Program-made: the position numbers and the translations under genes
DNA from: Actinomadura meyerae
GTDB lineage: Bacteria; Actinomycetota; Actinomycetes; Streptosporangiales; Streptosporangiaceae
Assembly (NCBI RefSeq): GCF_900188445.1
Contig: NZ_FZOR01000007.1
Span: 124,001 to 188,000 of the forward strand
Direction of reading: 5' to 3'
Length of the DNA: 64,000 bases
The notes under the pieces: generated by a model
Told to the model about the DNA's origin: nothing
Databases searched by the model: none
The model's input: only the letters and a program-made list of their open reading frames with translations
Shown: positions 51,942-62,882 of the stretch, one piece after another
How positions within the stretch are numbered: the stretch's first letter is position 1
Layout: each line of letters begins with the position of its first letter

Positions 51942-51988
51942 TAGCTTGATGTCGAGATAAATTGGGGATAGCTTGACGTCGAGAGAAA
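51942..51988 (+). promoter_or_regulatory. Twin 20-bp operator-like direct repeats upstream of aconitase
   Basis: TAGCTTGATGTCGAGATAAA at 51942-51961 and TAGCTTGACGTCGAGAGAAA at 51969-51988 are identical at 18 of 20 positions, with a 27-base period. Each core (CTTGA-YG-TCGAG) is itself a near-palindrome. They lie about 185 bases upstream of the aconitase start, suited to a dimeric repressor binding twice. The regulator is not in view. Confidence 0.6.
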
Positions 51989-52172
51989 AGCTGCGGAAGT
52001 TAGGCTGCCCTGGTTGCCGGTCATGTCCGCGACTAGGGCAGGATCAAGGTAGACGAGACCACCCGCCCCGCCGCTGCGAGCCGGCCCGGGGGACGGGAGC
52101 ACTGAAGATCAAGACGAGCGCCGCGCGCTCATGTCCCGGACCGGACGCGCGGTGGCGACGGAGGAGGAGTCC

Positions 52173-54938
<2,766 letters not shown>

Positions 54939-54952
54939 CCCGCACCACCGCG

Positions 54953-54984
54953 ACGGGCCGCTCCCTGCGAGGGGGGCGGCCCGT
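54953..54984 (+). terminator. Strong hairpin after acnA
   Basis: ACGGGCCGC (54953-54961) pairs with GCGGCCCGT (54976-54984), extended by four more pairs (one G-U) to a 13-bp stem with a 6-base loop. It begins 15 bases after the aconitase stop. There is no T-run, as is common for actinomycete terminators. Confidence 0.75.
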
Positions 54985-54991
54985 TCCGCGT

Positions 54992-55240
54992 TCAGCGGTC
55001 CACGGCGAGGCGGAGGCCGAAGCCGACGAAGGCGACGCCGGTGAGCTGCTGGAGGCGGCGCTTCACGGCCGGTCGTGCGAGGGCCCGGCACATCAGCCCG
55101 GCCACCACGCCGGCGGACGCGAGGAGGCCGGTGCGGCTCCCGGCGGCCACGGTGCTGCGCAGGACGAGCATCGTGTCGACGCCCGGCGTGATCGCCAGCA
55201 GCGCGGCCACGGCGGCGAAGGCGAGACAGGCGGTCGGCAC
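54992..55240 (-). pseudogene. LysE-family exporter, internally deleted
   Basis: 82 codons from a GTG. The first 47 residues are the LysE N terminus (AFAAVAALLAITPGVDTMLVL, TGLLASAGVVAGL). They are joined directly to the family's last 30 residues (RPAVKRRLQQLTGVAFVGFG). The roughly 120 residues between, with about four spans, are gone while the frame is kept. Normal LysE proteins have about 205 residues. Probably non-functional. Confidence 0.65.
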
Positions 55241-55286
55241 TGGGTAATGATGCTCTGGTGACTCCGAAGGGACAAGAAGGCGGAAC

Positions 55287-56216
55287 ATGAACAATATTGG
55301 TGAACTGCGCGTTTTCCCTCTCTGCCTGGGCGGCAACGTGTTCGGCTGGACAGCCGGCAAGGAGCGCTCGTTCGAGATCCTGGACGCTTACGCGGCGGCC
55401 GGCGGCAACTTCGTCGACACCTCCGACTCCTACATGGCGTCCGCGCCCGGCAACAGCGGCGGCGAGTCCGAGACGATCATCGGGGAGTGGACGCGGACGC
55501 GCGGCAACCGCGACGACATCGTCATCGCGACCAAGGTGGGCCGCCACCCCCAGCGCCAGGGGCTCGCGCCGGCGAACATCAAGGCCGCCGCCGCCGACTC
55601 GCTGCGGCGGCTCGGCACCGACCGCATCGACCTCTACTACACCCACTTCGACGACCCGTCCGTGCCCGTCGAGGACATCATGACGGCGCTGGACGAGCTC
55701 GTCACCGCGGGCAAGGTCCGGCAGATCGCGGTGTCGAACATCGAACCCGACCGGCTCGAAGCCTCGCTGGCGTTCAGCGAGCGCGAGGGCACCGCCCGGT
55801 ACACCGCCATCCAGCCGCACTACAACCTCGTGTCCCGCGACACCTACGAGGGGCCGCGCCGCGACCTCGCGCAGCGGTACGGGCTCGCCGCCGTCCCGTA
55901 CTACGGCCTCGCCTCCGGCTTCCTGACCGGCAAGTACCGCCCCGGCGCCGCGGTGGACAGCGTGCGCGCCGGCCGCGCCGCCGAGCACCTGGAGACCGAG
56001 CGCGGGCGCCGCGTCCTCGCCGCGCTGGACATCGTCGCCGAGGAGCAGGGCGCCGCCGTCGCGACCGTCGCGCTGGCCTGGCTCGCCGCGCAGCCGACCG
56101 TCGCCGCGCCCATCGCCAGCGCCCGCACGCTCGACCAGCTCGCGCCCATCGTCGAGGCGGCCCGCACGACCCTCACCGACGACCAGCTCAAACGCCTCAC
56201 GGAGGCGTCCGCCTGA
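55287..56216 (+). CDS. Aldo-keto reductase
   Basis: 309-residue (beta/alpha)8 reductase. The catalytic tetrad is visible: Asp44 and Tyr49 in FVDTSDSYM, Lys83 in ATKVG and His120 in YYTHFD. Cofactor-binding residues near the C terminus (APIASARTLDQL) fit NADPH. The ATG follows AGAAGGCGG. The first codons (MNNIGELRVF) are unusually AT-rich for this DNA. Substrate unknown. Confidence 0.88.
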   Translation: MNNIGELRVFPLCLGGNVFGWTAGKERSFEILDAYAAAGGNFVDTSDSYMASAPGNSGGESETIIGEWTRTRGNRDDIVIATKVGRHPQRQGLAPANIKAAAADSLRRLGTDRIDLYYTHFDDPSVPVEDIMTALDELVTAGKVRQIAVSNIEPDRLEASLAFSEREGTARYTAIQPHYNLVSRDTYEGPRRDLAQRYGLAAVPYYGLASGFLTGKYRPGAAVDSVRAGRAAEHLETERGRRVLAALDIVAEEQGAAVATVALAWLAAQPTVAAPIASARTLDQLAPIVEAARTTLTDDQLKRLTEASA

Positions 56217-56253
56217 TCCAGACCGGATATGTCGGGATGTACCGTCTGCGGGC

Positions 56254-56973
56254 GTGCCGCATCTCGACTTCCTCCTGGTCGGCGGGCTGGCGGCGCTGAC
56301 CGGCGCGATCGTGCAGAGCAGCGTCGGCCTCGGCGTCGGCCTGGTCGCGACCCCGATCGTGACGATGCTGTTCCCGTCGCTGATGCCGGGGGCGATCCTC
56401 GTGATCGCCCTCGTGCTGCCGCTCGCGACCCTCGCGCAGGAGATCCGGCACGTCGAGCTGCGCGGCCTCGGCTGGGCGTTCGGCGGCCGGCTCGCCGGGA
56501 CGCCGTTCGGCGTGTGGCTGGTGGCGGCCGTCCCCGACCGCGTCCTCGGCGTCCTCGTCGGTACCGTCGTCCTCGCCGCGCTCGCGGTGACGGCCGGGTC
56601 GCGGGACGTGCCGCGCAACCGCCGGACGCTCACCGCCGCCGGGGTCGTCTCCGGCACGACGGGGACCGCGTCCGGGATCGGCGGCCCGCCGATGGCGCTG
56701 CTCTACCAGCGCGAGAGCGGACCCCGCGTCCGCGCGACGCTCGCGCTGTACTTCGCCGGCGGCACGCTGCTGTCGCTCACCGTCCTCGGCGCCGCCGGGC
56801 ACCTGCCGGTCCGGCAGGTCGTCGCGGGCCTGGCGCTCCTGCCGTTCGTCCTCGCCGGGTTCCTGGCGGCCGGGCCGCTGCGCCGCTACCTGGACGCCGG
56901 ACGCCTCCGCCTCGCGCTCCTCATCGTCGTCGGGGCGTCCGCGGTGGGGCTGATCGTCCGTAATCTGGTCTGA
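56254..56973 (+). CDS. TauE/SafE-family sulfite/anion exporter
   Basis: 239-residue membrane protein with about seven spans and the family repeats LTGAIVQSSVGLGVGL near residue 14 and SGTTGTASGIGGPPMALLYQ near 137. It is expected to carry sulfite, sulfonates or another organic anion. GTG start; its stop shares a base with the mug start (TGATG). Confidence 0.85.
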   Translation: MPHLDFLLVGGLAALTGAIVQSSVGLGVGLVATPIVTMLFPSLMPGAILVIALVLPLATLAQEIRHVELRGLGWAFGGRLAGTPFGVWLVAAVPDRVLGVLVGTVVLAALAVTAGSRDVPRNRRTLTAAGVVSGTTGTASGIGGPPMALLYQRESGPRVRATLALYFAGGTLLSLTVLGAAGHLPVRQVVAGLALLPFVLAGFLAAGPLRRYLDAGRLRLALLIVVGASAVGLIVRNLV

Positions 56974-57536
56974 TGCGTCCCACGAAGGCCGACCTGGAGG
57001 CCGCCCGCGACCGCGTCATCCCCGACGTCCTGCCGCCGGACGGCGGGACGCTCCGCGTGCTGTTCAGCGGCATCAACCCGGGCCTGTACTCCGGCGCCAC
57101 CGGGCACCACTTCGCGCGTCCGGGCAACCGCTTCTGGCCCGCGCTGCACCGCTCGGGCTTCACCGACCGCCTGCTGCACCCGTCCGAGCAGGACCTCCTG
57201 CCCGGCTACGGCCTCGGCATCACGAACCTGGCCCACCGCACCACGGCCCGCGCGGACGAGCTGACCGGCGAGGAGCTCCGCGAGGGCGGGCGGCGCCTGA
57301 GGGCCCTCGTCGACCGGTACCGCCCCGCCTACCTGGCCGTCGCCGGCGTCACCGCCTACCGCACCGCCTTCGGCCGCCCCCGCACTCGGATCGGTCCGCA
57401 GGAGGAGGAGTTCGGCCCTGCGCGGCTCTGGGTCCTGCCGAACCCGAGCGGCCTCAACGCGAGCTGGCCCCTCGACCGCATCGCGGCCGAGTTCACCCGC
57501 CTTCGCGAAGCCGCCGAAATCGTCAGAACTCGGTGA
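56973..57536 (+). CDS. mug: G/U mismatch-specific DNA glycosylase
   Basis: 187-residue Mug/TDG-type uracil-DNA glycosylase. Catalytic GINPG is at residues 33-37, FARPGNRFWPALH follows, and the intercalating NPSGLN loop lies near residue 158. It removes uracil or ethenocytosine mispaired with guanine. The last 14 bases overlap the Uma2 gene on the other strand. Confidence 0.9.
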   Translation: MRPTKADLEAARDRVIPDVLPPDGGTLRVLFSGINPGLYSGATGHHFARPGNRFWPALHRSGFTDRLLHPSEQDLLPGYGLGITNLAHRTTARADELTGEELREGGRRLRALVDRYRPAYLAVAGVTAYRTAFGRPRTRIGPQEEEFGPARLWVLPNPSGLNASWPLDRIAAEFTRLREAAEIVRTR

Positions 57537-58158
57537 GGACGGCCGGGTCGAAGCGCACGGTGAACGACTCGTCCGCCTCTACCTCGACCTCCAGCACGCT
57601 CCCCGCCGTCGCCGTCTGAACGCGGCGGTAGGCGGCGGCCCCTTCCTCCAGTGCGAAGACCTGGACCTTGCGGACGGGGGAGAACTCGGCGATCCAGTAC
57701 TGGGGGATGCCGAGCATCGCGTACTCCTTGAGCTTGCGCACGCGATCAGTGCGCTCGCTGGCGCTGCCCGGTGAGATGACCTCGATGACAAGCAGCACCT
57801 CCCGGCCTGGGATCACCACCGGATCGCGGTCCACGATCGAAGCCCGGGCCACGCTCCTGGGCACGAGGAACAAGGCGGGCTTCCGGATGCCCGCCGGTGT
57901 GCTGATCTCCCATTCACCGCCGCCGGCGACGAAGACGTCGGCCTTCGCCTCCGCCGCGGCCGTGCTGACGATGTCCTGCAATCGCATCGCGGCCCAGTTG
58001 TGGGTTGCGCTCGGGGACAACTCGATCAGCCACCCGTCTTCGAGTTCCAGGCCTCGGCCTTCGTCCTCTCGGGCGTGCAGATCGTCCATCGTGTACGGAC
58101 CAAAACCGCCATGGTCATGCGCGACACCCACGGTCCTGCTCCCATCAATGGTGCCCAC
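57523..58158 (-). CDS. Uma2-family (DUF820) predicted endonuclease
   Basis: 211 residues with the PD-(D/E)XK-like Uma2 pattern: LELEDGWLIELSPSATHNWAA near residue 36, RKPALFLVPRS and the VLLVIEVISPGSASERTDRVRKLKEYAMLGIPQYWI core (split here in the family as Glu, then Asp and Lys). Such genes are multicopy in actinomycetes and cyanobacteria; nuclease activity is predicted, not shown. The GTG start is uncertain; an ATG at residue 24 is the alternative. Confidence 0.8.
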   Translation of the reverse strand: MGTIDGSRTVGVAHDHGGFGPYTMDDLHAREDEGRGLELEDGWLIELSPSATHNWAAMRLQDIVSTAAAEAKADVFVAGGGEWEISTPAGIRKPALFLVPRSVARASIVDRDPVVIPGREVLLVIEVISPGSASERTDRVRKLKEYAMLGIPQYWIAEFSPVRKVQVFALEEGAAAYRRVQTATAGSVLEVEVEADESFTVRFDPAVLTEF

Positions 58159-58217
58159 AAACCAACGCAGGGACTACGTTACCCCGCCGACTTTCGCGAC
58201 CCACCGTAGCGAGTTGT

Positions 58218-58652
58218 TTACTTGCAGGTGGTGCTGTTGAGGGCGAACATCGTGTTGACCTCGTTGACCAGGGTCGGGGTCGGCTGCCAGAGGTCCGTGC
58301 GGCCGAGGGCCACGATGGGGCGGGGGAGAGGGCGGACGCCGGTGAGGTGCCAGTGGTGCCGGCCGCGCTCCGCCCAGGGGCCGCAGTCGCAGGCGCCGCC
58401 GCGGGCCGCGGCCGAGCAGACGTCGTCGAGGTCGGCGACGGCGATGACGGCGCCGATGGTGGCGAGCGGGTCGCGCGGGTCCCAGCCCGCGGCCTGGATG
58501 AGGGGCGAGTCGCACGCCTTCAGGTCGACGCGCATGGAGGCGTGGATGAGGAGCGGGCCGCGGTAGGCGGTGGGCAGGCTCTGGTTCGAGACGGACTTGC
58601 CGCCGCGCGCGATCGCGAACGCCCAGGGCTGCTGAACACTCATCGCCTGCAC
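58218..58652 (-). CDS. ASCH/PUA-like small protein
   Basis: 144 residues from a GTG after GGAGGTG; an ATG three codons later overlaps the stop of the small upstream frame as ATGA. The start (MSVQQPWAFAIARGGKSVSN, then YRGPLLIHAS) is the ASCH/PUA-like fold entry, with IGAVIAVADLDDV later. A Cys pair (GACDCGPW) and a C-terminal Cys are seen. ASCH proteins bind RNA; some hydrolyse modified cytidine. Its role is unknown. Confidence 0.7.
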   Translation of the reverse strand: MQAMSVQQPWAFAIARGGKSVSNQSLPTAYRGPLLIHASMRVDLKACDSPLIQAAGWDPRDPLATIGAVIAVADLDDVCSAAARGGACDCGPWAERGRHHWHLTGVRPLPRPIVALGRTDLWQPTPTLVNEVNTMFALNSTTCK

Positions 58653-58834
58653 GCGGCCACCTCCATCGCTCGCCCGGTCTCCGTCGGCCCGGGATCGCCG
58701 AGGCTCCGGCGGGACGCCGGTATGCCGCGCGACGATGCCCGAGAGGCTAAACGCATCTCGGCTGAATTGCCAACGGAGCGGTCGAAAGGGTTGATGTCCG
58801 TCACGGGACGGCTGCCGGGCCGTTCGATTCCCAT
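58640..58834 (-). CDS. Possible small protein upstream of ASCH gene (64 aa)
   Basis: 64 codons starting MGIERPGSRPVTDINPFDRS. The case for it is the strong ribosome binding site GAAGGAGAT seven bases upstream and the ATGA overlap with an ATG of the next gene. The sequence (Arg/Ser/Pro-rich) matches no family I know. It could instead be a leader peptide, or the site could serve a longer ASCH protein. Confidence 0.4.
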   Translation of the reverse strand: MGIERPGSRPVTDINPFDRSVGNSAEMRLASRASSRGIPASRRSLGDPGPTETGRAMEVAACRR

Positions 58835-58893
58835 GCGGATCTCCTTCGATCACCAATGTGACGCGTGAGGCACGTGACCGGTTGACGCGTTCG

Positions 58894-59745
58894 TCACCCC
58901 TTCAGTGCTCCCGCCATCAGCCCGCGCATGAAGAACCGCCCGAGCAGCAGGTACACCAGGAGGGTCGGCAGGGACGCCAGCAGCGCCGACGCCATCTGCT
59001 GGTTGTACTGGACGGCGACCGCGCCCGAGCCCGCGGTGTTGTTCAGCATCACCGTGACCGGCCAGCTGTCGGGGGCGCCGAGGAACACCGCGAACAGGAA
59101 GTCGTTCCACATCGAGGTGAACTGCCAGATCAGCGTCACCGCGAACGCGGGCGCCGACACCGGCAGCACCACCGACCAGTACGCGCGCAGCATCCCGGCG
59201 CCGTCCACGCGGGACGCCTCGATCAGCTCGTCCGGGATCGTGACGTAGTAGTTCCGGAAGATGAGCGTGCAGATCGGGATGCCGTACACGACGTGCGCGA
59301 GGACGAGGCCGCGGATCGTGCCCGACAGCTCCATGTCCGTCAGCAGGCCCGCCAGCGGGATCATGACCGCCTGGTACGGGATGAACATGCCGAACAGGAA
59401 CAGCGTGAAGACGACGTCCGCGCCCGGGAACCGCCATTTCGACAGCACGTAGCCGTTCAGCGAGCCCAGCACCGCCGAGATCACCGAACCGGTCACGGCG
59501 ATCTTGACGCTGTTCTCCAGGCCGGGCCGCAGCGCGTCCCAGGCCGCCCCCCAGCCGGACGTGCTCCAGTGCGCCGGCAGGCTCCACGCGCTGCTCGGGT
59601 CGGCCTCGTCCAGCGGCTTGAAGCTCGTGACCACCAGCACGTAGACGGGGATGAGGAACAGCAGCACGAACGCCAGCAGGACCGCCAGCTTCACCGCCTG
59701 CACGGCACCGGACGAGCGGTGCCCCGGCGCGCCCGCGGCGGTCAT
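58894..59745 (-). CDS. Sugar ABC transporter permease, MalG type
   Basis: 283-residue permease with about six spans and the EAA-type loop (IEASRVDGAGMLRAYWSVVLP, near residue 180). ATG overlaps the upstream permease stop (ATGA). Last gene of the third sugar importer in the window. The sequence SWPVTVMLNNTAGS near the end resembles glucose/sorbitol-type permeases more than MalG of the maltose group. Confidence 0.88.
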   Translation of the reverse strand: MTAAGAPGHRSSGAVQAVKLAVLLAFVLLFLIPVYVLVVTSFKPLDEADPSSAWSLPAHWSTSGWGAAWDALRPGLENSVKIAVTGSVISAVLGSLNGYVLSKWRFPGADVVFTLFLFGMFIPYQAVMIPLAGLLTDMELSGTIRGLVLAHVVYGIPICTLIFRNYYVTIPDELIEASRVDGAGMLRAYWSVVLPVSAPAFAVTLIWQFTSMWNDFLFAVFLGAPDSWPVTVMLNNTAGSGAVAVQYNQQMASALLASLPTLLVYLLLGRFFMRGLMAGALKG

Positions 59746-60707
59746 CGGGTCCGCTCCGAGCGCACCGACCAGACCAGGTACGGGATCACCAGCACCGCGA
59801 CCGCGACCAGCATGTAGGTGGCGATGGTGGCGCCGTTGGCCGGGTCGTGCCGGTCGAAGATCTCCACGTAGGCGGCGATGGCCGGCACGTAGGTGATGAT
59901 CTGCTTGCCCGCGATCGCCATGATCAGGTCGAACACCTTCAGCGAGATGTGCCCGAGGATGATCAGCGCGGACAGCGTCACCGGGCGGAGCTGCGGGAAC
60001 ACCACGTACCGGTACACCTTCCACTCGGACGCGCCGTCCACCCGCGCGGCCTCCCGCAGGTCCTCGGGGACGCTGCGGAACCCGGCCAGGTACAGGGCCA
60101 TGACGTACCCGGACATCTGCCAGATGGCGGGGAGGGCCATCGCCGCCATGCCCCAGTCCGGGTTCTGCCACCAGTCGTTCGACAGGAACCCCAGATGCAG
60201 CTTGTCGAACAGCTGGTTGAAGCCGACGGCGCGCTCCGGCGGCGCCGGGTTCATCAGCCACCGCCACACCACGCCGCTGGCGATGAACGACACCGCCATC
60301 GGGAACAGGTACACGACGCGGAAGCCCGCCTCCGCGCGGATGCCCTTGTCCATGAGGAACGCCAGGAACGCCCCGAGCAGCAGCGCGCCGGCGACGAACA
60401 CGGCGGTGAACAGCAGCGCGTGCTTCACCGCGCCCGGCCAGCTCGGCTGGTCCCACAGGTCGACGAAGTTCTTCCCCCTGTCGAACCCGTACTCGGAGAC
60501 CTCGTCGTGCTTGCCGCTGAGCGCGACCCGGGTGTTCCAGAACAGCAGCCCGTAGACGAACAGGCCGATGGCGACGATGGACGGTGAGACCAGCAGCAGC
60601 CCCGGCAGCCACTTGCGCGCGCGCCTGAGGAACGGCGTGCGGTGCTCCTCGGACGCGTCCCGGCGGCCGGGGTCCGCTGCTTCCAGGCCCTCTTGCGAGG
60701 CGGTCAC
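59742..60707 (-). CDS. Sugar ABC transporter permease, MalF type
   Basis: 321 residues, about six spans, EAA loop EAARVDGASEWKVYRYVVFP near residue 210. The GTG start overlaps the stop of the binding-protein gene (GTGA). Pairs with the MalG-type subunit downstream. No ATPase gene adjoins. Confidence 0.88.
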   Translation of the reverse strand: MTASQEGLEAADPGRRDASEEHRTPFLRRARKWLPGLLLVSPSIVAIGLFVYGLLFWNTRVALSGKHDEVSEYGFDRGKNFVDLWDQPSWPGAVKHALLFTAVFVAGALLLGAFLAFLMDKGIRAEAGFRVVYLFPMAVSFIASGVVWRWLMNPAPPERAVGFNQLFDKLHLGFLSNDWWQNPDWGMAAMALPAIWQMSGYVMALYLAGFRSVPEDLREAARVDGASEWKVYRYVVFPQLRPVTLSALIILGHISLKVFDLIMAIAGKQIITYVPAIAAYVEIFDRHDPANGATIATYMLVAVAVLVIPYLVWSVRSERTR

Positions 60708-62011
60708 TGTCCGCTGTTCTTGGCCGCGCTCACCAGCCCCTGCTGGAGCTTGGCCACGTCCCGGTTCTGCAGGAACAGGCCGATCGCGGTGTCGATGTCG
60801 GTGTGCCACTTGTTGTTGGCGTTCACGCCGTGCCAGAACGAGCCCGCGAGCTTGATCTGCGGGTTGTTCCACTCCTCGAACGCCGTCTGCAGGTACCCGG
60901 TGTAGAGGCTCTTGTCGGCGTCCTTACGGGCGGGGATGGAGCCCTTCTTCGGGTTGAAGAGGTCCTGCCCCTCCTTGCTGGACACCTCCTTCAGCCAGGC
61001 CTCCGCGCCCGCGCGGTGCGGCGCGCCCTTGGGCAGGGTGAAGCTGTCCGACAGCCACATGTAGGTGCCCTCGGTGCCCGGCGCGGCCGCGAACTTGAAG
61101 TCGGTGTCGAGCTTCTTGCCCAGGCCGTTCGGCGCGGAGCCGACGAAGTACCCGTACGCCCAGTCGCCCATGATGTTGAACGCGGCCCTGTCGTCCACGA
61201 CGGCCTTCGCGGCGCCCTGCCAGTCGGTGGACGCGGCCTCCAGCGTCGTGTACTTCATGATCTCGCCGAACTCGTTCAGCGCCTTGGTGACCGCCGGGGT
61301 GCCCCAGTCGGCGCCCGGCTGCCACAGCGCGTTGTAGGCGTCGGTGCCGAGGCTGCCGAGCAGGACGTTCTCCAGCAGGTGGTCGGCCGTCCACTGCGCG
61401 CCGAGCGACAGCGGCACCTTCTTCGTCTTGTCCTTGACGGCCTTCAGCGCGGTGATGAACTCGGGGATCGACGTCGGCGGGCCGGCGACCCCGGCGTCCT
61501 TCAGGATGTCGGGGTTGTACCAGAGCACGTTCGACCGGTGGATGTTCACCGGCACCGAGTAGATGTGCCCCTTGTAGGTGATCTGGTCGACGAGCTGCTG
61601 CGGGTAGACCGACTTGAGGTTGTTCTTCTCGTAGAAGTCGTCCAGCGGCTCGATCTGCCCGGCCTTGATGTAGTCGAGCAACTCGGCGCCCGCGTGGCCC
61701 TGGAACGAGTCCGGCGGCTTGCGGTTCTGCAGCCGGCTCGCCAGGACGGCCTTGGCCTGCGTGCCCGAGCCGCCGGCGATCGCCGCGTTGACGAACTCGG
61801 TACCGGGATTGCGCTTCTCGAAGTCGGCCTGCATGGCCTGCAGCCCGTCGGCCTCGCCTGGACCGGTCCACCAGGAGAAGACCTCGACCTCGGACTTGTC
61901 GTTGTCGCCCGAACCGCCGCCGTCGCCGCCGCAGCCCGACATGGCGAGGGCACCGGTCATCGCCACGGCCGCGAACACCGTCCAGCGGCGCCGGAAAGCA
62001 CGTACTCGCAT
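60704..62011 (-). CDS. Extracellular sugar-binding lipoprotein
   Basis: 435 residues. Signal with twin basic region, hydrophobic core and lipobox MSGC, then a Gly/Asp linker. The mature start EVEVFSWWTGPGEADGL and later VPVNIHRSNVLWYN are typical of the glucose/xylose-type family-1 binding proteins found in actinomycetes. ATG at 62011 after GAAGGGACG. First gene of the operon; a GCGTCCG palindrome lies 33 bases upstream. Confidence 0.9.
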   Translation of the reverse strand: MRVRAFRRRWTVFAAVAMTGALAMSGCGGDGGGSGDNDKSEVEVFSWWTGPGEADGLQAMQADFEKRNPGTEFVNAAIAGGSGTQAKAVLASRLQNRKPPDSFQGHAGAELLDYIKAGQIEPLDDFYEKNNLKSVYPQQLVDQITYKGHIYSVPVNIHRSNVLWYNPDILKDAGVAGPPTSIPEFITALKAVKDKTKKVPLSLGAQWTADHLLENVLLGSLGTDAYNALWQPGADWGTPAVTKALNEFGEIMKYTTLEAASTDWQGAAKAVVDDRAAFNIMGDWAYGYFVGSAPNGLGKKLDTDFKFAAAPGTEGTYMWLSDSFTLPKGAPHRAGAEAWLKEVSSKEGQDLFNPKKGSIPARKDADKSLYTGYLQTAFEEWNNPQIKLAGSFWHGVNANNKWHTDIDTAIGLFLQNRDVAKLQQGLVSAAKNSGQ

Positions 62012-62044
62012 CGTCCGTCCCTTCGGTTGCCCCGGGGAAAGCAA

Positions 62045-62060
62045 GCGTCCGTTCGGACGC
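62045..62060. promoter_or_regulatory. Palindrome upstream of third sugar operon
   Basis: GCGTCCG-TT-CGGACGC, perfect 7-base arms, 33 bases upstream of the binding-protein start. It could be an operator for a local sugar repressor, none of which is encoded in view. Confidence 0.4.
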
Positions 62061-62153
62061 CCCACGGGTCAACACCGGGCACGGAAAAGTGATCAAGCGG
62101 TGATGCGCGCCACAACGGGCGCCGCGCGGTGCGCCGGGAGAGCCGCCGGGCGG

Positions 62154-62732
62154 CTACCAGGGAAGGGCGGGCGGCAGGTCGGACGGGCCCGCGTCCGGCC
62201 AGTCGAGCGGGGCGCCGAGCGGGGCCAGCTCGGCGAGCTGGAGCCGGTACCAGGGTGAGGACTCGGGGCGGCCGGCGAGGTCGAGGCAGCGCTCCCACGT
62301 CCACCACTCGGCCGACTCGACCTCGGCGGGGTTCGGCCGCAGCGGCCCGCCCGCCGCGACGACGGCGCGCACGACGGGGCACCGCTCGTGCTCGACCGTC
62401 CCGTCCGCGGCGACGGCCCGGTACTGGAAGCGCGGCAGGACGGACGTCAGCGCCGCCTCCGGCATGCCGAGCTCGTCGCGCAGCCGCCGCAGCACGGCGT
62501 CGCGCAGCTTCTCGCCGGGGCCGGGATGGCCGCAGCAGCTGCCCGTCCAGACCCCGGGGAACGTGCGCTTGTCCAGGGCGCGCCGAGTGATCAGGACACG
62601 ACCCTCCGTATCCACCACATAGCAGGAGAAAGCCAGGTGGTAGGGCGTGTGTTCGTGGTGGCTGGAGCTCTTCGGAGCCGTTCCGACGGCTTCGTCATCC
62701 GCGTTGAGCAGCACGATCTCTTCGACGGCCAT
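62154..62732 (-). CDS. idi: Isopentenyl-diphosphate delta-isomerase, type I
   Basis: 192-residue Nudix-fold enzyme interconverting isopentenyl and dimethylallyl diphosphate. Active-site residues fall at the E. coli positions: His25, His32, Cys67, His69, Glu114 and Glu116, with [14 protein letters not shown] and the Nudix helix RRLRDELG. It is divergent from dxs, with a 150-base gap, so both feed isoprenoids for the hopanoid operon. Confidence 0.93.
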   Translation of the reverse strand: MAVEEIVLLNADDEAVGTAPKSSSHHEHTPYHLAFSCYVVDTEGRVLITRRALDKRTFPGVWTGSCCGHPGPGEKLRDAVLRRLRDELGMPEAALTSVLPRFQYRAVAADGTVEHERCPVVRAVVAAGGPLRPNPAEVESAEWWTWERCLDLAGRPESSPWYRLQLAELAPLGAPLDWPDAGPSDLPPALPW

Positions 62733-62882
62733 GCTCTACTCCTACCCCATCCCCGCCGCGGCGGTCAGTCTTTTCGCACCCGGCGCGCGGACGGGGTGCG
62801 GCGCGTCGCGGGCGAACCGGGATTAAACTCGGAACGGCCCGAGCGAGGGGAGACCCGATCCCCGACGGAGGAGTTGAAACGA

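Noticed and set aside
62733..62882. Possible tRNA or riboswitch in the idi-dxs gap
   Set aside because: No cloverleaf or conserved box could be traced; ordinary promoter region.
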